Shown here in pieces: positions 24,701 through 39,900 of a stretch of 64,000 nt of DNA. Both the position numbers and the translations under genes were made by a program. The DNA lies in assembly GCA_030063045.1 (NCBI GenBank), contig JAQSEB010000185.1:124001-188000 (forward strand). Direction: 5' to 3'. Below the pieces are notes generated by a model that ran no database searches, was not told the DNA's origin, and was given only the letters and a program-made list of their open reading frames with translations. The stretch is from Pratylenchus scribneri. Taxonomy: Eukaryota; Nematoda; Chromadorea; Rhabditida; Pratylenchidae. Position 1 is the stretch's first letter; each line of letters starts with the position of its first letter.

Positions 24701-24933
24701 CCAGCACATTTGATTGTGGATGGAGGGCAAGTAGCATTTCGGCAATGGATTGATGAGTGCCCGGAAGAGTGGCGGCAGTTGCCGGAGGTGGGGGTGACCC
24801 AAAAGCAGAATTCAACGTTGCTCCTGAATATTTTCAAAATTAATTTATCATCCATTAAAAAATATTTGTTACCTCCGCCACTATTTGACGAAACCACCGA
24901 ATTTGGGGCGGTTACTGTGCCCAATGAGAACAT
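15790..24933 (-). CDS. Nuclear hormone receptor, HNF4-derived nematode type (12 exons, 852 aa)
   Basis: Minus exons: 24933-24873, 24823-24681, 23866-23473, 23259-23052, 19927-19522, 19418-19307, 19257-19088, 19037-18840, 17252-17121, 16679-16461, 16348-16115, 16071-15790. Residues 1-268 are an A/B region rich in Gln, Ser, Ala and His. The DNA-binding domain starts at about residue 269 with [14 protein letters not shown], then [24 protein letters not shown] and [15 protein letters not shown]; all zinc-finger cysteines are present. A hinge and a coiled stretch follow, then a helical ligand-binding domain ([48 protein letters not shown]). The tail is a run of Asp/Glu where a canonical AF-2 helix is not evident. 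The product should be a sequence-specific transcription factor; the ligand and target genes are unknown. The intron between exons 7 and 8 uses a GC donor (CAG|GCAAGC). The intron ahead of the DNA-binding exon is 3.1 kb. Confidence 0.88.
17253..18839 (-). other. 1.6 kb intron of the nuclear receptor gene
   Basis: Lies between the coiled exon and the ligand-binding exons. ORFs inside (17527-17962 on both strands, 18043-18249) are unrecognised and have no splice or homology support. Confidence 0.6.
19928..23051 (-). other. 3.1 kb intron of the nuclear receptor gene
   Basis: The flanking exons join in frame (ATTTG|...|TAATGTTTGC recreates the first zinc-finger Cys), so no exon is needed inside. 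Such a long intron ahead of the DNA-binding exon could hold an alternative promoter, but I see no clear element. Confidence 0.6.
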
Positions 24934-27900
24934 GTTTTTTAATAGAAGAAACCGGGAAAATTCAACAAATCACAAAACAAAATATTTGCTGCCGAAAGAC
25001 CAAAAAATAAAATAAAATGGCCGAGAATCTGTTGTCAATGTTGCTTTTGTTGGATTTGTTGAGAATGTTCACAAAATATTTTTGGAAAGACGCCAAGTTT
25101 TTTGAATAAATTTTCACTGTTTTTGCTGGCAAATTTTTGGAGGAATTTCTTATTGGGAATCAGGTTGAAAAATTTCTTGGAAAGCTGGAAAAAAAAGAAA
25201 AGGGGAATTAAAATAATTTTTAATTATAAATCGCTGAAAATTGAGAAAATACATTTAAAAAATTTTAAAAGATGGAAAAAGTGTTTTCCGCGAATTATAG
25301 GGCATGTGGTAATTGAATCATGGGAATTTGCAATTTAATTGAAAACAAAATGCAGACAAATTTCCGCACGCATTTGTTCGCCCAAAGGCTTAATAGTCTC
25401 GGGGATGAGAGTGCGAAAAGAGTAGGGGGGCGGGAACGAGGACCGAGACAATCTCCGGTCTGAGGCTGGGGCGGTCTTTGTGGCGAGAGCAAAACGGGAG
25501 CGATGAACGAAGGAAATAGCAAGCAAGCGTGGAATGCCGGTCTTCATATTTTTCAACGCTGCCCGGCTGGCAATAAGCCGACGGCTGGAATTTGCACAGA
25601 AGCCTTTAGGAAGGTAATCTTTCGAAGACAGAAGAATGAAAAACAATGTCCTGATGTGAGTGTTTAAAAGAAGGCTAAAGGACACATCCGCGAGCGCCGC
25701 GAGAAAATTGGCCTCTGATCTCATTGGTGGGCGGCGTTCGTTTTCATTTCCCCATTCCCCACTCGAAAAGGGGGCTCAACCCCAAGTGCAAATAAATATT
25801 TTCGCCATTTTGTCGACTGGCAAAAAAATCCCCAGCCATCGAAAATGACCTTGGTTTTTTTGGACAAAGATCAGTCAAGTCAGCACATTTTGGCCAGGAA
25901 TTTTTTTGGGTTTTTCAATTATGAGCCAAGGTCATGCGTCAAAATTAGGAAATGGAATGTCAAAATTTTTGGAATAATTACCAAAATGAAGGAATTTTAT
26001 TCAGACAGAAAATGACGGACAAAGTCCTTGCAAATGGTGGTCACGAAGATGTGAATGGATATTTGTAGCGAGAAAGATTGTTTGTCTCGCCGTGGCCGGT
26101 GGCTTTCAGCCTTTAGTCCCAATCTGAAAACCATTATTGGACTTTACTGGGAGATAAGGAACGGGATTTGTTTTGAAAGGCTCTTTGGATGGATTCACCG
26201 CGTGTTCCGCGTGACTATTCATCATCAGTGGATATTTTATCCACTATCCTTTTTAGATCGGGCCGGAAACGACCATTCATTTGAAGAAGTTTATAAGATT
26301 GCTTGTTTAGAATACCGTTTCCAAAATGAGTAAATTCGTCATCGAAAGATTGACAGAAATTTACATAGGATTTTATGATAAAAAAAAATTATGTATATTA
26401 GTGTTTTAAGCTTTGGGTCTTTCAACAGATTGAAGTAAAATATCAAAGGATAAAAATGTGAAAAAAATAGTTGTTTGGCCATGTGACTTTTCCCTATGTA
26501 CTCATTACTTTCACGGCATTAGATGAGACTAAAAAATGTGGCATTTGCTGACTAATATGTTTGCATTAGAAGGTGGAAATTTTGTAAAGTGCGATGGCAG
26601 AGGCGTGACTTGAAGATGAAATGAAAAAATGAGTGGTTTGCGGGAAATGTTTTGGTCTGATTGATAGGAAATAAAAATTTTAGCAGGAAATAATTTTTCG
26701 TTTCCTAGTCAAAAAAGTTTTTTTGTATGTTTTTTTGTTAAATCAAATTATTAAAATCCCGGACAAAATGAATTTTTGATGGTGATTTGAATTAAAATGA
26801 GTTGGCAAAAGTTCATTGAATTTGTTTATAATCTCCATAAGTGTGGCCCGAAATGGACTTTGATAATTTTATATGTAAATCTTTTAGTACATTTTTCATC
26901 ATCCGTCGTCGATTGAGGGAATATTCAGGCTGAGAATTTGATTAGAAAAAAACAATTTTTTACTAAATTCGGAGAATTAACCAGTCACGGAAGATTTAGA
27001 GTTCTAAAAAAATGGAATTGGTAGAAAATTTAAAGATTCTGGGATTTTTGTTCTCTCTATCGACAAAATATCAATGCCGAGAATTCTGGATGGGAAATGG
27101 AAAATCGATGCTTGGCCTAATGAAGGGGGAAATGAAGATGCAATTTGTGGGAGCTTCTGCCCCTATATTGGGTGCGCGACGGCGGAAGTGCCGGTGCCGC
27201 GCCGCTCCATATCACCCGCTCGAGATCATCATAGCTTATGGCCTTCTTTTCCCAAAGGACATACCCCGCTATTTTCAATTTTTGGCCCTATTTTGATTAG
27301 AAAATGAATTCGACCATAAATGGTAAATTGTTTACAATTTCGTTTGTTTTCTTTTAATCCATTTGGGATTTGTGATTGTCAGCTCATAATACAGGGTAAT
27401 TTTTCTTTAAAGTTTGAGGAATGTTTATGAAATTGGCGACTCATTCCATTTCATTTGAAATGGATTTAAAGGTGGCAGCTTATTTGCCCTTTTTCTGAGT
27501 TTGGAATTTCACTATGAATTATTATTTGATGTTTTGAAGGAACTCATAAAGGTCACAATATATATACCGGTTTATTTGGCCCATGACCAACATCTCTTTG
27601 GCCCAAGGCCATCATTTCCCTCGATCATTTATGGCCTTCACCACATTTTGGCCAATTTCCTCTCAGTAAAGGACGGATCAAACGCACGTCTCAAAAATCT
27701 GTTTACTTGATTTCTTACTAATTTTGATAAATTTGTGAAAAACAATCAATTGATCTGTCTAGGCTCACTCAATAAAAGCCCAATTTTTATATCACTTTGT
27801 GCCAATTCAATTGCATTTGCATTTGCACTAAATTCAGGCAGAAGTTTGCCTTTTGAAATGTAGGATAAATCTAGGCAATTGGCCAGGTATTTATTGTGGC

Positions 27901-30900
27901 CATTCTGATGACTCTGATAAAGTCATAAATTCGGTGGACATAAAATCCAAATCAATTATTTTGTGCCTTTTTCCTTGCAAAAATTCAATTTTGCAGAAAG
28001 TCTATTGCGTCCGAATTTTGCGGTAATTAAATAGCCTTTTTTGAATTTTGGTCTCTAATTAATTGTGGATTAATGCAAAAATCAGGGCAAACTTTATTTT
28101 TTTGGGTTTTTTGCCTTTTTTCCTGCGCAATTCCTCAATTTTCCTTTTCAATTTTCCACTTAAGGGCAACAGGCAGGTCAACCCGCGCAAAATTGTAGGA
28201 CGGAGAGTCTACCAGCCGGAGAAGTGTAAAATGAAAAAGGGGGAAGAAGAGTGAAAAAAAGAGTGGAATTGAATTTTTGTAAAAATGAATTGAATTAAAA
28301 TTGAGAAATAATTTCGAGAATATTTTAATTGATTGAGGTTGTTCATATTGTAATTTTACACTTCTGCTGATTTGTCCACAAAGGCATATATCAATTAAAA
28401 ACCAATCATATTTCAGTAAATTTCCCTACAGCAGATTATTACAAAAAATATTCTCAATTATTCTCTCAACCAATTTTAGACCTTAATTTCGTTCTCCTTC
28501 AATTAAGTATAAGTTCTTCATTCAAAAATTTACAATATTGACCTCAAAAAATGGGTTGTAAAATTTTTAGGAGGAGAAACTTAAGACTTTTATGAATGGA
28601 CCACTTAAAAATAAAATGAAAAATAATTATTTGAATTATCAAAATAGAAAATCTAAGTTGTAAAAATCTTATTTGGAAAACGCCAATATAATTTTAAAAT
28701 TGGGAAAAATAATTTTTGAACATTTTTGTAACCAAAATGGTAATTTTTATATGGTCACCAAAATTGGCATTCAATGGGGTAAATGCAAAATGAAAAAAGA
28801 AAGTAGAAAATGGGCCAAATTTTAAGCAAGAGATTGAACGTGAATTGCACGGGTCAATGTAAAAAAAGCACAAAAATCGCGCGGGAATTTGATTCTTAAA
28901 GGCGGCTTCATAAAAACTTTTTTCTTAATCGGCAAATTTTTGCAGGTAAATTTGCTCAATTTTCCCAAAAATGTACAAATTTGCATTTTAAAAGTGTTCG
29001 TTCAAAAGGAGTATGAGGAATTTGCATGTTAATTTATAGGACACAGAAATTCTCTAAAAAATTGGAATTAGACTTAAAAAAAGTGCACTGAAATGGAATG
29101 GCAAATTATGGCCAACTTCTGTGAATTTAAGAGAAGCCTTTTCCTCTTCCAAAAATGCTTAAAAATCTTTTGGAAAAGAATATAAATGAAAGAGGGTTGA
29201 CCCCGTAAACTTTGGCCATTGTGGTTTAGAACTCGATTAAAAAATTTCTAATTTCATGTTGACATCAAAAAATTGACTTTATAGAGACCAAAAATCGTAC
29301 ACATAGAACGAAGTAACTTTTAGGATGCAAAAAAAGTCATCCCAAATGGAGATTCATTTGAATGGAACTTGAGTGAGGGCCATTCTTTGGTCATTTTTTA
29401 TTTGCTTTGCATTTTTGTAAAAATCCTAGGATTGTTCTTTAGTCAATAGATTATTAAAATATCTTGTGGCAAAATCATAGGCAAGGACTAAATTTTCCAT
29501 ATTTTTAGTGGCATTTTTGTGTCAAAAATTTGCATTCATTCAATTTTTCGATCTTTGAATTGTGAGCTCAAAAAGATTAAAATGTTTCCAATTTTGGAAA
29601 ATTTTCTCCAAAAATAACCCATTTTTTATTGGACATTTGCAGCGCCTAAAAGTTTCTATTTTGTTCCATTCATTTTTCTTCCTTTTTGGCAAACCAAAAG
29701 TCACATAGATGCATAGAATAGGCCGTCTTTTATTGTTTCTTCATTTATTTTTATTTGTAGATTGTTCCATTTTTAGTAAGGGGCATGAAAAGCACAAATA
29801 TATTTAGCACATTTGCATCCATTTTTGGACAATTGGGTGCACGAAAATTGCAAAGAAAAAGGTCGAAAATAGAGAGGAAATTCAGGGAGACCAAAAAATG
29901 AACCGTGAAGACCAATGGCCAAAGGCGCTCTGAGGAGTGGGCCAAAAAACATTTCTCTCATGGGCTAAATAAGGAAACAAATTGCGCGCCCTCATTCAGT
30001 GGAAATGGAAAATATTGTGCCAAGATCCAAATAAAGGATAAGGGGAGGATAAAAATGGCACAAACATACATTCATCAGCTGCTGCTTTTGGCTGCCAAAG
30101 CCAATTTCTTATTTCTTCCTTTATTCAGAAATTTTGCAGCGGGTTTTTATGCCCATGGATAGGGGAAGGAAGGTAGTGGTCGTTGACCGCTTGCTCATAC
30201 ATTACTCTGGCAAAATAATCTCCTCTTGGGGCAAAGACCACACGGAGACCAACCAAAAGGGAAAAAGGAAATATGCAAAATGCATACGATTTGGACCATT
30301 TTTGATCGTACGTAGTTTAACTTTTGTGTTTTTGAGCGGAGAAAATGGAAAATGTTGCAAACAATTAAAAAATTTAAAGGAAGGAGAATTTGATGATAAT
30401 GAATTGAAACAGGAAAAGAAAAAAGAAGGCATAATTTTCTCACAAAACGAGAAAATGGTCAATTAAATGCTGTTTAATGTTTAATCTGCGCATTTCCCCT
30501 CGAGCCTTTTCTTTTCCTTTGCTCATTTTCCCCTTGAAAAGGGCAACCTCAGCAGACAAAGCAGACTCAAAAAGCGCTTTGAGCAATAGACGTGGTGGGA
30601 ACGATGGGGAAAATAACAAAAAACGTAGGAGACCGCGATGTGAATTCCTGGAAATATTTGAAGCGGGGAATGAGGCAAGTAAGGTTGGAAAGTGGGAAAA
30701 AATGGAATTGGTCGAAGGCCAGGGAACTGAGCCAAGAACCGCCTCCAGCTAAACAGCGAAGACCAAGGCCAAGGTCGTTTTCGCCAACTCCCCTATGGAA
30801 ATGTTGTTTGTGCAATGAAAATGGGCTACGCGCGCGTGGTTGGTCTTTGCTCCTTTGGAGGATTGAAGGGACCAAAAGCCTCTTCTTTGCCAGCCGATTG

Positions 30901-33900
30901 GCCTTTGAGGAAGCGTACAAATATCAGAAAATGTCGACAAAAGCTTCGCAGCAGAAAAGTGGAGGCGAGGCAGATGACTCGCGAAAATGAAGCAATGAAA
31001 AAGTGGCTCCTCTCTCGGGGAGTAAAGGAGCTGCTGGAGGCGAAGATGGGGGACAAAAAGAGCAGAGACCACCAAGTGGTTCGAAAAGGTCGCTTTTTCC
31101 AATGGGAAGTATTCACTCAAATATTCGGCTCCATTGGACCCACAATTCCTCGTAAAAAGGTCCATAAAAGGAGGAGAGAAAAAAGCAACGGAATATGCAC
31201 GGAGGAATGAAAGGGCAAAAGAAGAAGCTAAAAATGACGAAGGGAAGAGCAGCTTGATAGGTCTTTGGCCGATTTTTGGCCTTTTTTCGTGTTTTAAACG
31301 CGTTTTAGTTTAGTCCCGCTGCTCAAAAACAAATGGGGCTTCATTTGGACAGAAAAAGGGAAGAGTCCAAATGGGCAAAAAGGATGTTCCGGAAAGAGGA
31401 AAAGCGGAAGAGAAAAAAAGATGAAATGAAAATGAATTTTGGGCGCAAGATGTCGAATAGAGGGGAGATTATGATTCATCCCATGGCAAACAAATATGAA
31501 GACCAAAGTACTAAATGTGTGAGGGGATTCATCAAATTGAATTGACTGACTAAAAGAGGGGATTAGACGAGAATTTGCTCAGGGGGATAGAATGAAGACT
31601 GAAGGAGGATTCATGGAAAGTATATTGAAATGGATGAGATTTATACTTCCTATTTCGGGCACAAATATTTATATTTTCATATTGAAAGTGAAATGAGGAT
31701 GAAATTTGCACTTTTATAATATTCTTCCCTTTCCGTTTCCGAGAGTAATTTCTTTTCCGTAAAAATGTTTTTTGTTTCGATTAAAAGATCAAAAAGGAAT
31801 GTCAATGGGTGAAAGTAGCATTTAGTAATTTGTAGCCATTAAAATGTTCGCCGGGGGATATACAAAATGATGTGTGCGGAAAAAGGAATGGCAGCGGATG
31901 TTTGCGAAGTGGTTCTTCGTTCATTGGGGTTTGACGAACACAGAGGGCATAGAATGAACGAATGTGCCCCTTCGGCGGTCCGCCTCCGCCTCATCCCCCG
32001 CCCCCTGTTGCCCCGCGTTTTTTGCCCTTTTTCCTATCTGACAAACAATTTTTTTCAAGTCAGCCAACCGGACATCATATACACGGGAAGTCGGTTTGGC
32101 AACCCGCCCACAGCCCAAGGGCAAATTGATGACGGGCGAAGGCAAAGAATCGGATGGAGTCCGTGGCTGCAAGTCCTCAGGGCTGCGGCTGTCATCAAAG
32201 AAAAGCTTTGGGGAGAGAAGGGAATAGAGAATAGAACAAGCATTGCGAAAAGCTGGTAGCAATTTTAGTCATCGTATAATAAAATGAAAAGAAAAAGCTG
32301 GCGGAAGAATATATGAAGTGGTACTCTATGTGCTGATCTTTGTTCATTTGCGCTTTTTCTTCATCATCCACCACATCCTTGCCCACTCCTCTTCCCGACC
32401 ATTTTCGTCAAAGATGACGCCAGTGTAAAGTTCATTTGCTGTGCTTTGAATGAGTTTTCGGGAATGAAATGGAATGGAGTGCTTGCATGGAATATTTGTG
32501 GTAGAATGAATTATTTGCTGCGGGGGAGATGGAGAGGAGAACAGTGTTCGCAGAATTTATAAATGAAATATGTGCGAAATGATTTGGAAAATTGTGCGCT
32601 CTTAGCCCTTATGGCCAATGCGGTGGCGCCATTCATAGAATGTAATTCCGGTCCGAAATGGTGGAGTACATTGTGGGAAATATGATGTAAAAAGTGCGCA
32701 CATGGAATATGGGGGAGGAAGGAAAAGTGCTAAATTTATTAGGACAAAAATGCCCTAAAAGTATTTTAAAATAGGAACAATTTTTGTTCTAATTTTGAAT
32801 TCACGGTGACTTTTTGTGGTATTTGCGTAATTAGGAGAATATTTATTAATAAATTCTCTTTCATTGTGCAATGATCATTTTTTATTTTTATCAACACCAA
32901 AATCGCAACTTCGAAGAATCAAAGTTCATATTTTATTTTCCCATAAAAATAAATGGAAATGATCTTCGATAGCGAAAAATTGTCCGGGAAATTTATAGTT
33001 AGATTTTTATTTCAATGGAGAAATCGAATACTAATTTATCAGTTGTTTAATAATTTGACTATTAATCTAAAAAAGACATATCCCTCCCAATAATGAACTC
33101 TCTCTTTGCCGGAGAATTTTCATATAAAATTTGTTACTAATTTAAATTTTATATATTATAGTTTTTAAATTGAAATTTTTATAATTGTAATTATTTTTCT
33201 AACCATTTTTTATTCTTAAATGACTATAAAATCACTTTTGTGAACGGGCAAATTTTTTGATTTAGCGAACTAATAAATTAATTAATAAGCTCCAAGAAAA
33301 CTGCTTGGTTAAGAACTAAATTAATTAATAAGCTCCCATGAAAAATGTTCGGTTAATTGCAAAATAATTTCGATATGCGAATTGATGGTCTAAATTTGGA
33401 AGATTGACTCCCCTTTCATTAGTTGATAATTTATTACAAGAAAAGTTGATCACAGGGCAGGGAATCCAAAAGTCAGAAGGAAGAATTTATAGGGAAATAG
33501 GGCGAAGGTCATCCCTTAATAACCAAATATTTCATTGAAATTCAAAAAGCAATATTTAATTGTGGATTTTGATTCAAATAATTGTTGGTCAATAGGTGAT
33601 TGGAATGCTTTTTTGAATACAAGAAAGTCACCAACTTTTTTCTAAAAATCCATAATTGAAATTTTGCTTTTCATTAAAATTTAACTGAAAAGAAAAACAT
33701 GAAAAAAATACTAATTTAATGCCTAAATTTCTGACAAATCTAAGAAAAAACAGAGGGAAAGTAAAAATATGTTTTCTTCATGGCCAAATAATTTAGGCCA
33801 AAGGTTGAAACCGTTTATCATCATATGGCGGGCACTTTAAAAAGATTCAGCGATTTAATAGGAATTTTGGGGAGAATGTAAAAAACTAAGGCCTTTAAGG

Positions 33901-36900
33901 AAAATCATAAATTGAAGGCCGCCCGTTAAGAGTATTCAGAAAAAATTGGCCTTGTAACATGTTTTGTTTTTCTTCTTTTTGGTAAAGCCTATGATGGAGA
34001 TTGGGGTCAAAAATAAAATGAAATCGCTACCTAAATCTAAATTGTGTAAAAATAAATTTTAAATTGCTGCTTAAAAAAGAAATTTAGGTCAACGGGTTCT
34101 AGTTCCAGCTGCAATGATGCTGATATTTGTCCGCTTTTTGCATTGTTTTCTTTTTTTTGTTCACATTTTGTGCCACTTTTTCCATTGTTCAACCTTTTTG
34201 CCTTTGTTTTCGTTAGCTCAAAAAGTGCGCCGCTCTTTTGTTTGCATTTTCATTCATCAAAAATCTGCTTCATTTTTGTCCTTTATGAATTTTATTGAGA
34301 CGCTTAACCTAACCCCAAATAGTTGAATCTATTTTTAGCGCAAATTGCAAAATTGGGGCCCAATTTTTTGGTAAAAATTTCCAGGAAAATGCTTGAAATT
34401 GTTTGGCTCGTTTTCAAGGATTGGTCATCAATTAAAATAATCCAAAAAAATCAAGGAATGAATGGTATTTTCATTTAAAGATAAATTTAAGGAAATGTCA
34501 GTCAGGAATTTTGTGCGCCAAAAATTATCGCAAAGTGTTGCCAATTTCCTATATTTTATTCTATTTTCTGACATTTGCCTTTGCCTCGATGAAATGTTTG
34601 TTTTTCATTTCCACCTGAACAAAGGAACAGTTGATCCTAAATTTTCTCAATCACAAAAATGATTCGACGTTGTGATTCAAGAATGGAAATGACTGGGTCG
34701 ACCCGCCGACTCAAAAATGCGAATGAATGGAAGAATTCATGAAATTGGAATAAAAATAAAATTACAAACTATTCTTTCAATTGTTATTTTCATTGGAAAA
34801 TGACAAATAAATATGTATTGAAAATAAAAAATTAAGGCCAAAAATTGTATGCAGGTGCTCAGTTAAACTCTTCGCGTCATTCTTCCTTTTGCTGCTCCAC
34901 ATTTTCCATCGAATATGACTAGGCCTTCCCCGGGGGATTCTATTCGGAAATTTTAAAAAAGCAAAATGACGAACTTCAAACAAATTGTTTTGGTCTTTTT
35001 TATAAGGGATTGAATGAATATTTGTTCTCATTTACTCCTGATTTTTGGAAATATTCTAGTTACATCAAATTAATTGGAAAATATGGTAGAAATTGTGCAT
35101 TTTTCAAATATTTTAATACCTTATCTTTCCCTTTTTGCCCATTTTGAATCTTGAATTATTTGATCTATAAAAAATTTATTATTTGGGGGACAATCATGTA
35201 TCCATGAAAGGAAATTGGATCAAAAACAAATAATAAAAAATAGTAAAATTATTTTGAGCTGATTTTGTCTGTTTTGCAGAGAGATGGCGGGAATCATTTT
35301 TATGTTTTTGCAAGAAAAACATTCACGATAAAATAGGAGAATTCAATGAGAAAATGTGGGTCGAGATGCTCCAAATTTTGGCCCTAAAACTGCAATGCGC
35401 CAAATAATCGCAAATGATGTTTTGGTAGCAAACATTTAGAGGGAAATTGAGGGAAATGTAAGCACAATTTTTGGCCCAAAATCCTCCTTTCCTCCATTCA
35501 ATTCCAGCCAGACGAAAGGGGAATGTTTTGGAGGAAGGCAGACCCCCAAAGCGTGTTCATTCAATCCTCCCGTTGGCCTAAATTCGCCAGCCTTTTTGCA
35601 AAAATGCAAAGACAACCGCAAAGCAAAAAGTAGAAAAAGTGTAAGGGAATTTAGAAGGGGTTGAGTATTGAGGGAGGCGGGGGAGAGGCAAAACACATAA
35701 AAATAGACAATTACACGGGAATATTGAGGGAGTGGAATTGGGACACCATCATCTCACTGCGGCTGGCAGCAAAGCAAATGAATGAAAGGAAAATTAAAGA
35801 GGAAGTGGGAACACCTTGGTCTCGGGGACTTTTGCCTTCAAAAAATTGAAAGAAGCCTGTGAGGGAAAATAAGGAGGAAGCATCTTTTTGAAGCAGCCGC
35901 CCCCTTTCCCCAGCTGCTGGGCCCCTTCAGTCTCGACTCTCGATTAAAGCGCATCACAGAGGTTTTCTTCCGGTTGAATGGTTGAGGGACTCAATTTTTG
36001 TTTCAATCTTTTTGGAAGGAAAAACAAAGAAAAACACAAAATAAGAATGAAAAATATTAGAAGCAATTTATGTTTCCAATTGAAAAATTTATTAGTTGAT
36101 AATTTTAAAAATGAGGGATTTTAATGCTTTGATCCTAAATTGATCGAGTTTGGCATTTAAAAATGGAAATTTTTATGATAAATGGGAATAAATTATCCTA
36201 ATGATAATGAGACCCTGATGAGTAAATTTAGAAGGAAGAAGATGACATGTTCCATTGAAGTTAAGGGCCATTGTATTATTTCTAAGCACGCCATTAAATT
36301 ATTTCCTAAGGTCAAATTTTAAAAAAGGAAGAGATTAACTTTTGGTTATAATCTATGTACATTACTGTAGATGTAGACCATAAGAAAAGATATAAGGATA
36401 AGGAATCTCTTAAGAAATGAATTTCCCGGAGGGAAAAATCACAGCATGGAAGAGGGAACAATCTCTGGCCTATTGGAGAATTCAAGAAAAGGGAGTAAAA
36501 AGCCAAAAATCTTATCCAGAAAAATTGGCCTTCAATAAGAATAAAAAGGAACTGCAAAATAAGCAAAAAGGAACTCATCATTTTCGATATGATAGATGAG
36601 TTTGAAAGCAGCGAGAATTTTGGGGAAATGAAAATGGGTCGGTCTGGGCCAAATGTGTGTTGTTTTGTGTGTGTGTTTGTTGGTCCCGTCAAAGGCCCAG
36701 ATTCGAAGATCGGGACGGCCGTGGCTGTTCGTCGAAAAACAGAGGAAAAGGGAGTGTCGGGAATGAGGCGGCGGGAATTGGATGGGGGAATAGAATGGTG
36801 GGTGGTGAGAAAAGGGGTTGATGATGGGAAAAGATACCTCGTTTGCTTTTCCCTTTCCATTTTCATCCAGACAGAACAGATCATTTGAGGAAAAGAGCGA

Positions 36901-39900
36901 TTGGCCCAACCGCCTCCTCCTCATTCCCGGCTGTCATCAAACAGCCGGTCGGTTAGGGGACTAGGCTCCGTCTGCAAAAACCTTTCCCTTTTCTTTCCTC
37001 TCCATTTTTGTGGCCACGTCGAAAACAACACGGGACTGAAGGGAAGGGGGCAAAGGAAGGAAGGGAAAAGGACAAAAATAAAAAGACGGGAAAATTGTGC
37101 TTTGCACACAAAAACGTAAAAATAGTAAAATGCAAGGGAAAATGGGGCGGCGGCTGTCGCGGGCATGATGAGCGGTTGATGGAGAAAAGGAAGAGGCCGC
37201 CCCGACGAATGGGGCTAAAAGTTTTCCAGTCGATGGGAAGGGGGAAGGGACGAGACTCTTGAAGGACAAGGGGAATGAATTTTCCTTTTTTACCCTTTTT
37301 TGGCTAAAAAAGAGAAAATGTTTAGGGAAAAGTGCGGCAAAAGGACAAAATAGTGTGGACTTTTGAGGAAGCTGGCAGTAAAGAGGAAGGAATAAAAGGT
37401 GGAGTCATTTTTGCGTAAGATGAAGACCATCGTTTAGGCCCATTTGCTTTAAAATGGAGTGGGTGAATAATGCGTATGAAGCGGGAATGGGTAGTGAATA
37501 GAAGCGAGACAAAAATGATGAAGAGCCCCGGAGAAATGGGCGCAGGCAAGGGCAAGAATTGGCCGAGTTTCAAAAAACGCAGCCGCAAAGGAGAAAGACC
37601 AATACGTTTGATGAATTGCGCTGCTGGTGGCTGGCTGCAGTGTAATGGCAGCAATCAGAGAAAAAATGAATATTATTCATCGGCTGGTAGCAATAATAGG
37701 GGAAAAAGAAAGAGAATGTAAGAATTGTGGAGTTTCAGCTGTCGGTAAAATGGAGTGTGAAAAAATGAGGAAGTAATAGGAAAAAAGGAAGGAATTGTTG
37801 TCTCCTGCCAGCTGCAGGCTGAATGTGGAATAGCTCTCAGGCAAAATGTTTTCATTGTTAGCTTCTCGAGACTCTCGCTGGCCTCGTTATAAAATCGGTC
37901 GCATCCGCGTTTTTGCCCTTTCTCGCGTCCGACTTGTTTTTCACATTTTTCCCCTTCAAGAATGAGGGGGACTGGGTCTGCCGGCTGGCAGGAAGAAAGA
38001 AAAGAGTGAGGGAAAGGGTCCGAGCAAAAAAGACAGGCCCAGAGAATAATGAGTAAGAAATGGGGGAGGACGAATTGAAATGGGAATTGGGAAGCCAAAA
38101 AAAGGATAAACCCAAAAAGCAGACGAAAAGGAAATGAAAAAGTCAAGAAAAAGCGGTCGTCTGGCAGAAATAATTCTTTGCCAAATCTCTTCATGAAATT
38201 GTGCACGCAAAAAAATGCAAATTTGTTGTATGCGGAAATTGAGAATACCACTAATTCAATTGAATTATAAAACATAAAAAGAAGTAAATAAAAGGAGAGG
38301 GCGCATTCATTTGTGATGATTTCTGCCTCCAGCATTATCATATAAATATATTCTTTGGTCAAAATTATTTGAAATTTACAGTATAAATTGTAAGGCATCA
38401 AAGAATGGTGTATAGAATACCCTCGAATTATATTTTTTGTTGAAAATAAAAGGACAAAAAATGGGAGTGCTCTAATCAAAAAGGGCAAAAAGTGCAACAA
38501 AAGAACAAAAAGGGCACCTATCTCCTCCCCGGATCTTGGCCTTTTGTTCCATCAATTTTTTCTATTCAAATGAGATTGCTAACAATTTTTCCAGGCGCAT
38601 TTTCACAGGGAAATCGGCGAACGATGAATAATTGGCCAATGGGAAAAGTGCAAAGGATAAAGAAAATGGGCGCGGATGGCATAAATACGAAATGGTCGAA
38701 AAGCGCTTCATGAAAGAATTGTTATGAGAAAGAATGGAAAATAAAAAAATGCGAAAATCCACAGAGGACAGCCTTCTGCTGCTCTCGGCTCCTTCCGGCA
38801 AAAAGGCCAAATTTCTGTCGAGGATTGGCCAATAAGGAAGGAAAAAAGCCTCCATGGGCAGCTGCTTTAAAAGGGCAAAGCCCAAGCCAATTTTCGAGAA
38901 CGGAATAGACGAAAACAAAAAAAAAATTAAAGAATAAAAAAGAGGAAGAATGAGTCTAGAATAGACATTGGAAAAAAGTACTTATGTCTTTTAAAAAATG
39001 AATAATAAATTTGACTTTATTAAGCACAAATTCGGATTTGTTCAAATATTTATAATGAGCCGGATTTAAAATTTGACTGATTATCCGAATTGCGAATTTG
39101 GCTTTTGGGTTTGAATTTAGAAGTCTCATTCAATTTGTTTAAGGAAATGAAAAATCCAACAGTGGCAGTCTGGGCGAAAAGAGACCATGGAACAAATAAT
39201 TATCTCCTGCGACTGCGACCAATTTTTTTCTGCACTTTTGTTTGTCATCATTAATTTTTGCCAGCGAATTTCCTAGAATATTTAGGTAGAAATGCAAAAA
39301 AAAATTATTTGACTGGCCGTTTTGGTTGCGCTTTTTATAGAATTCCGGAAAGATACAAAAAAATTTTTGAATTTCGCATTTAATCAACTGAAAATTGGGG
39401 CTTATAAATTAATTAATTAAAAGAAAAATAAAAAGATTGAAGAACTATAAATATGTAATGATTAATGAATAAATCTAAATTTTTTCTTATTTTCAAAACC
39501 ACTCGATTATTACGAGACATAAATTTATTAATAAAATGTTTAAAAAAGGAAATTTAATTTTTTCTTCCTCTTCACACTTATTTTTTTATGGCTTATCAGT
39601 TAAAAGGGGCAGAATATTTTGTTCGTAAATGGTCTGCTCTGGGCGATTTGGATTAATTTTTTGTTTTTGTCAAAAATTCCGTCCAAAAATGATCATGGAA
39701 AGTGGAAAGTGTCTCCACAGATAGCCCCCTCTGATTCAATTGCCCTTTTCCCAATTTCCGTCTTTTCCTTATCACTTCCCATTATATCATTCACAAATTT
39801 GCCTTTTTTGTGCTCGAGCCAACTCACAGATTTTTCCTCTTTACGTTGATCGCCTTCGTTACTTTGGCCTTCTTCAAAATCAAATCAAGAGTCGAAGGTT

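Noticed and set aside
30477..31210. Several 90-140-codon ORFs on both strands
   Set aside because: Mutually overlapping antisense frames; basic low-complexity products with no splice or homology support.
37673..38500. 275-codon minus-strand ORF
   Set aside because: Phe/Leu/Ile-rich translation of T-rich DNA, with no family motif or conserved block; likely chance.
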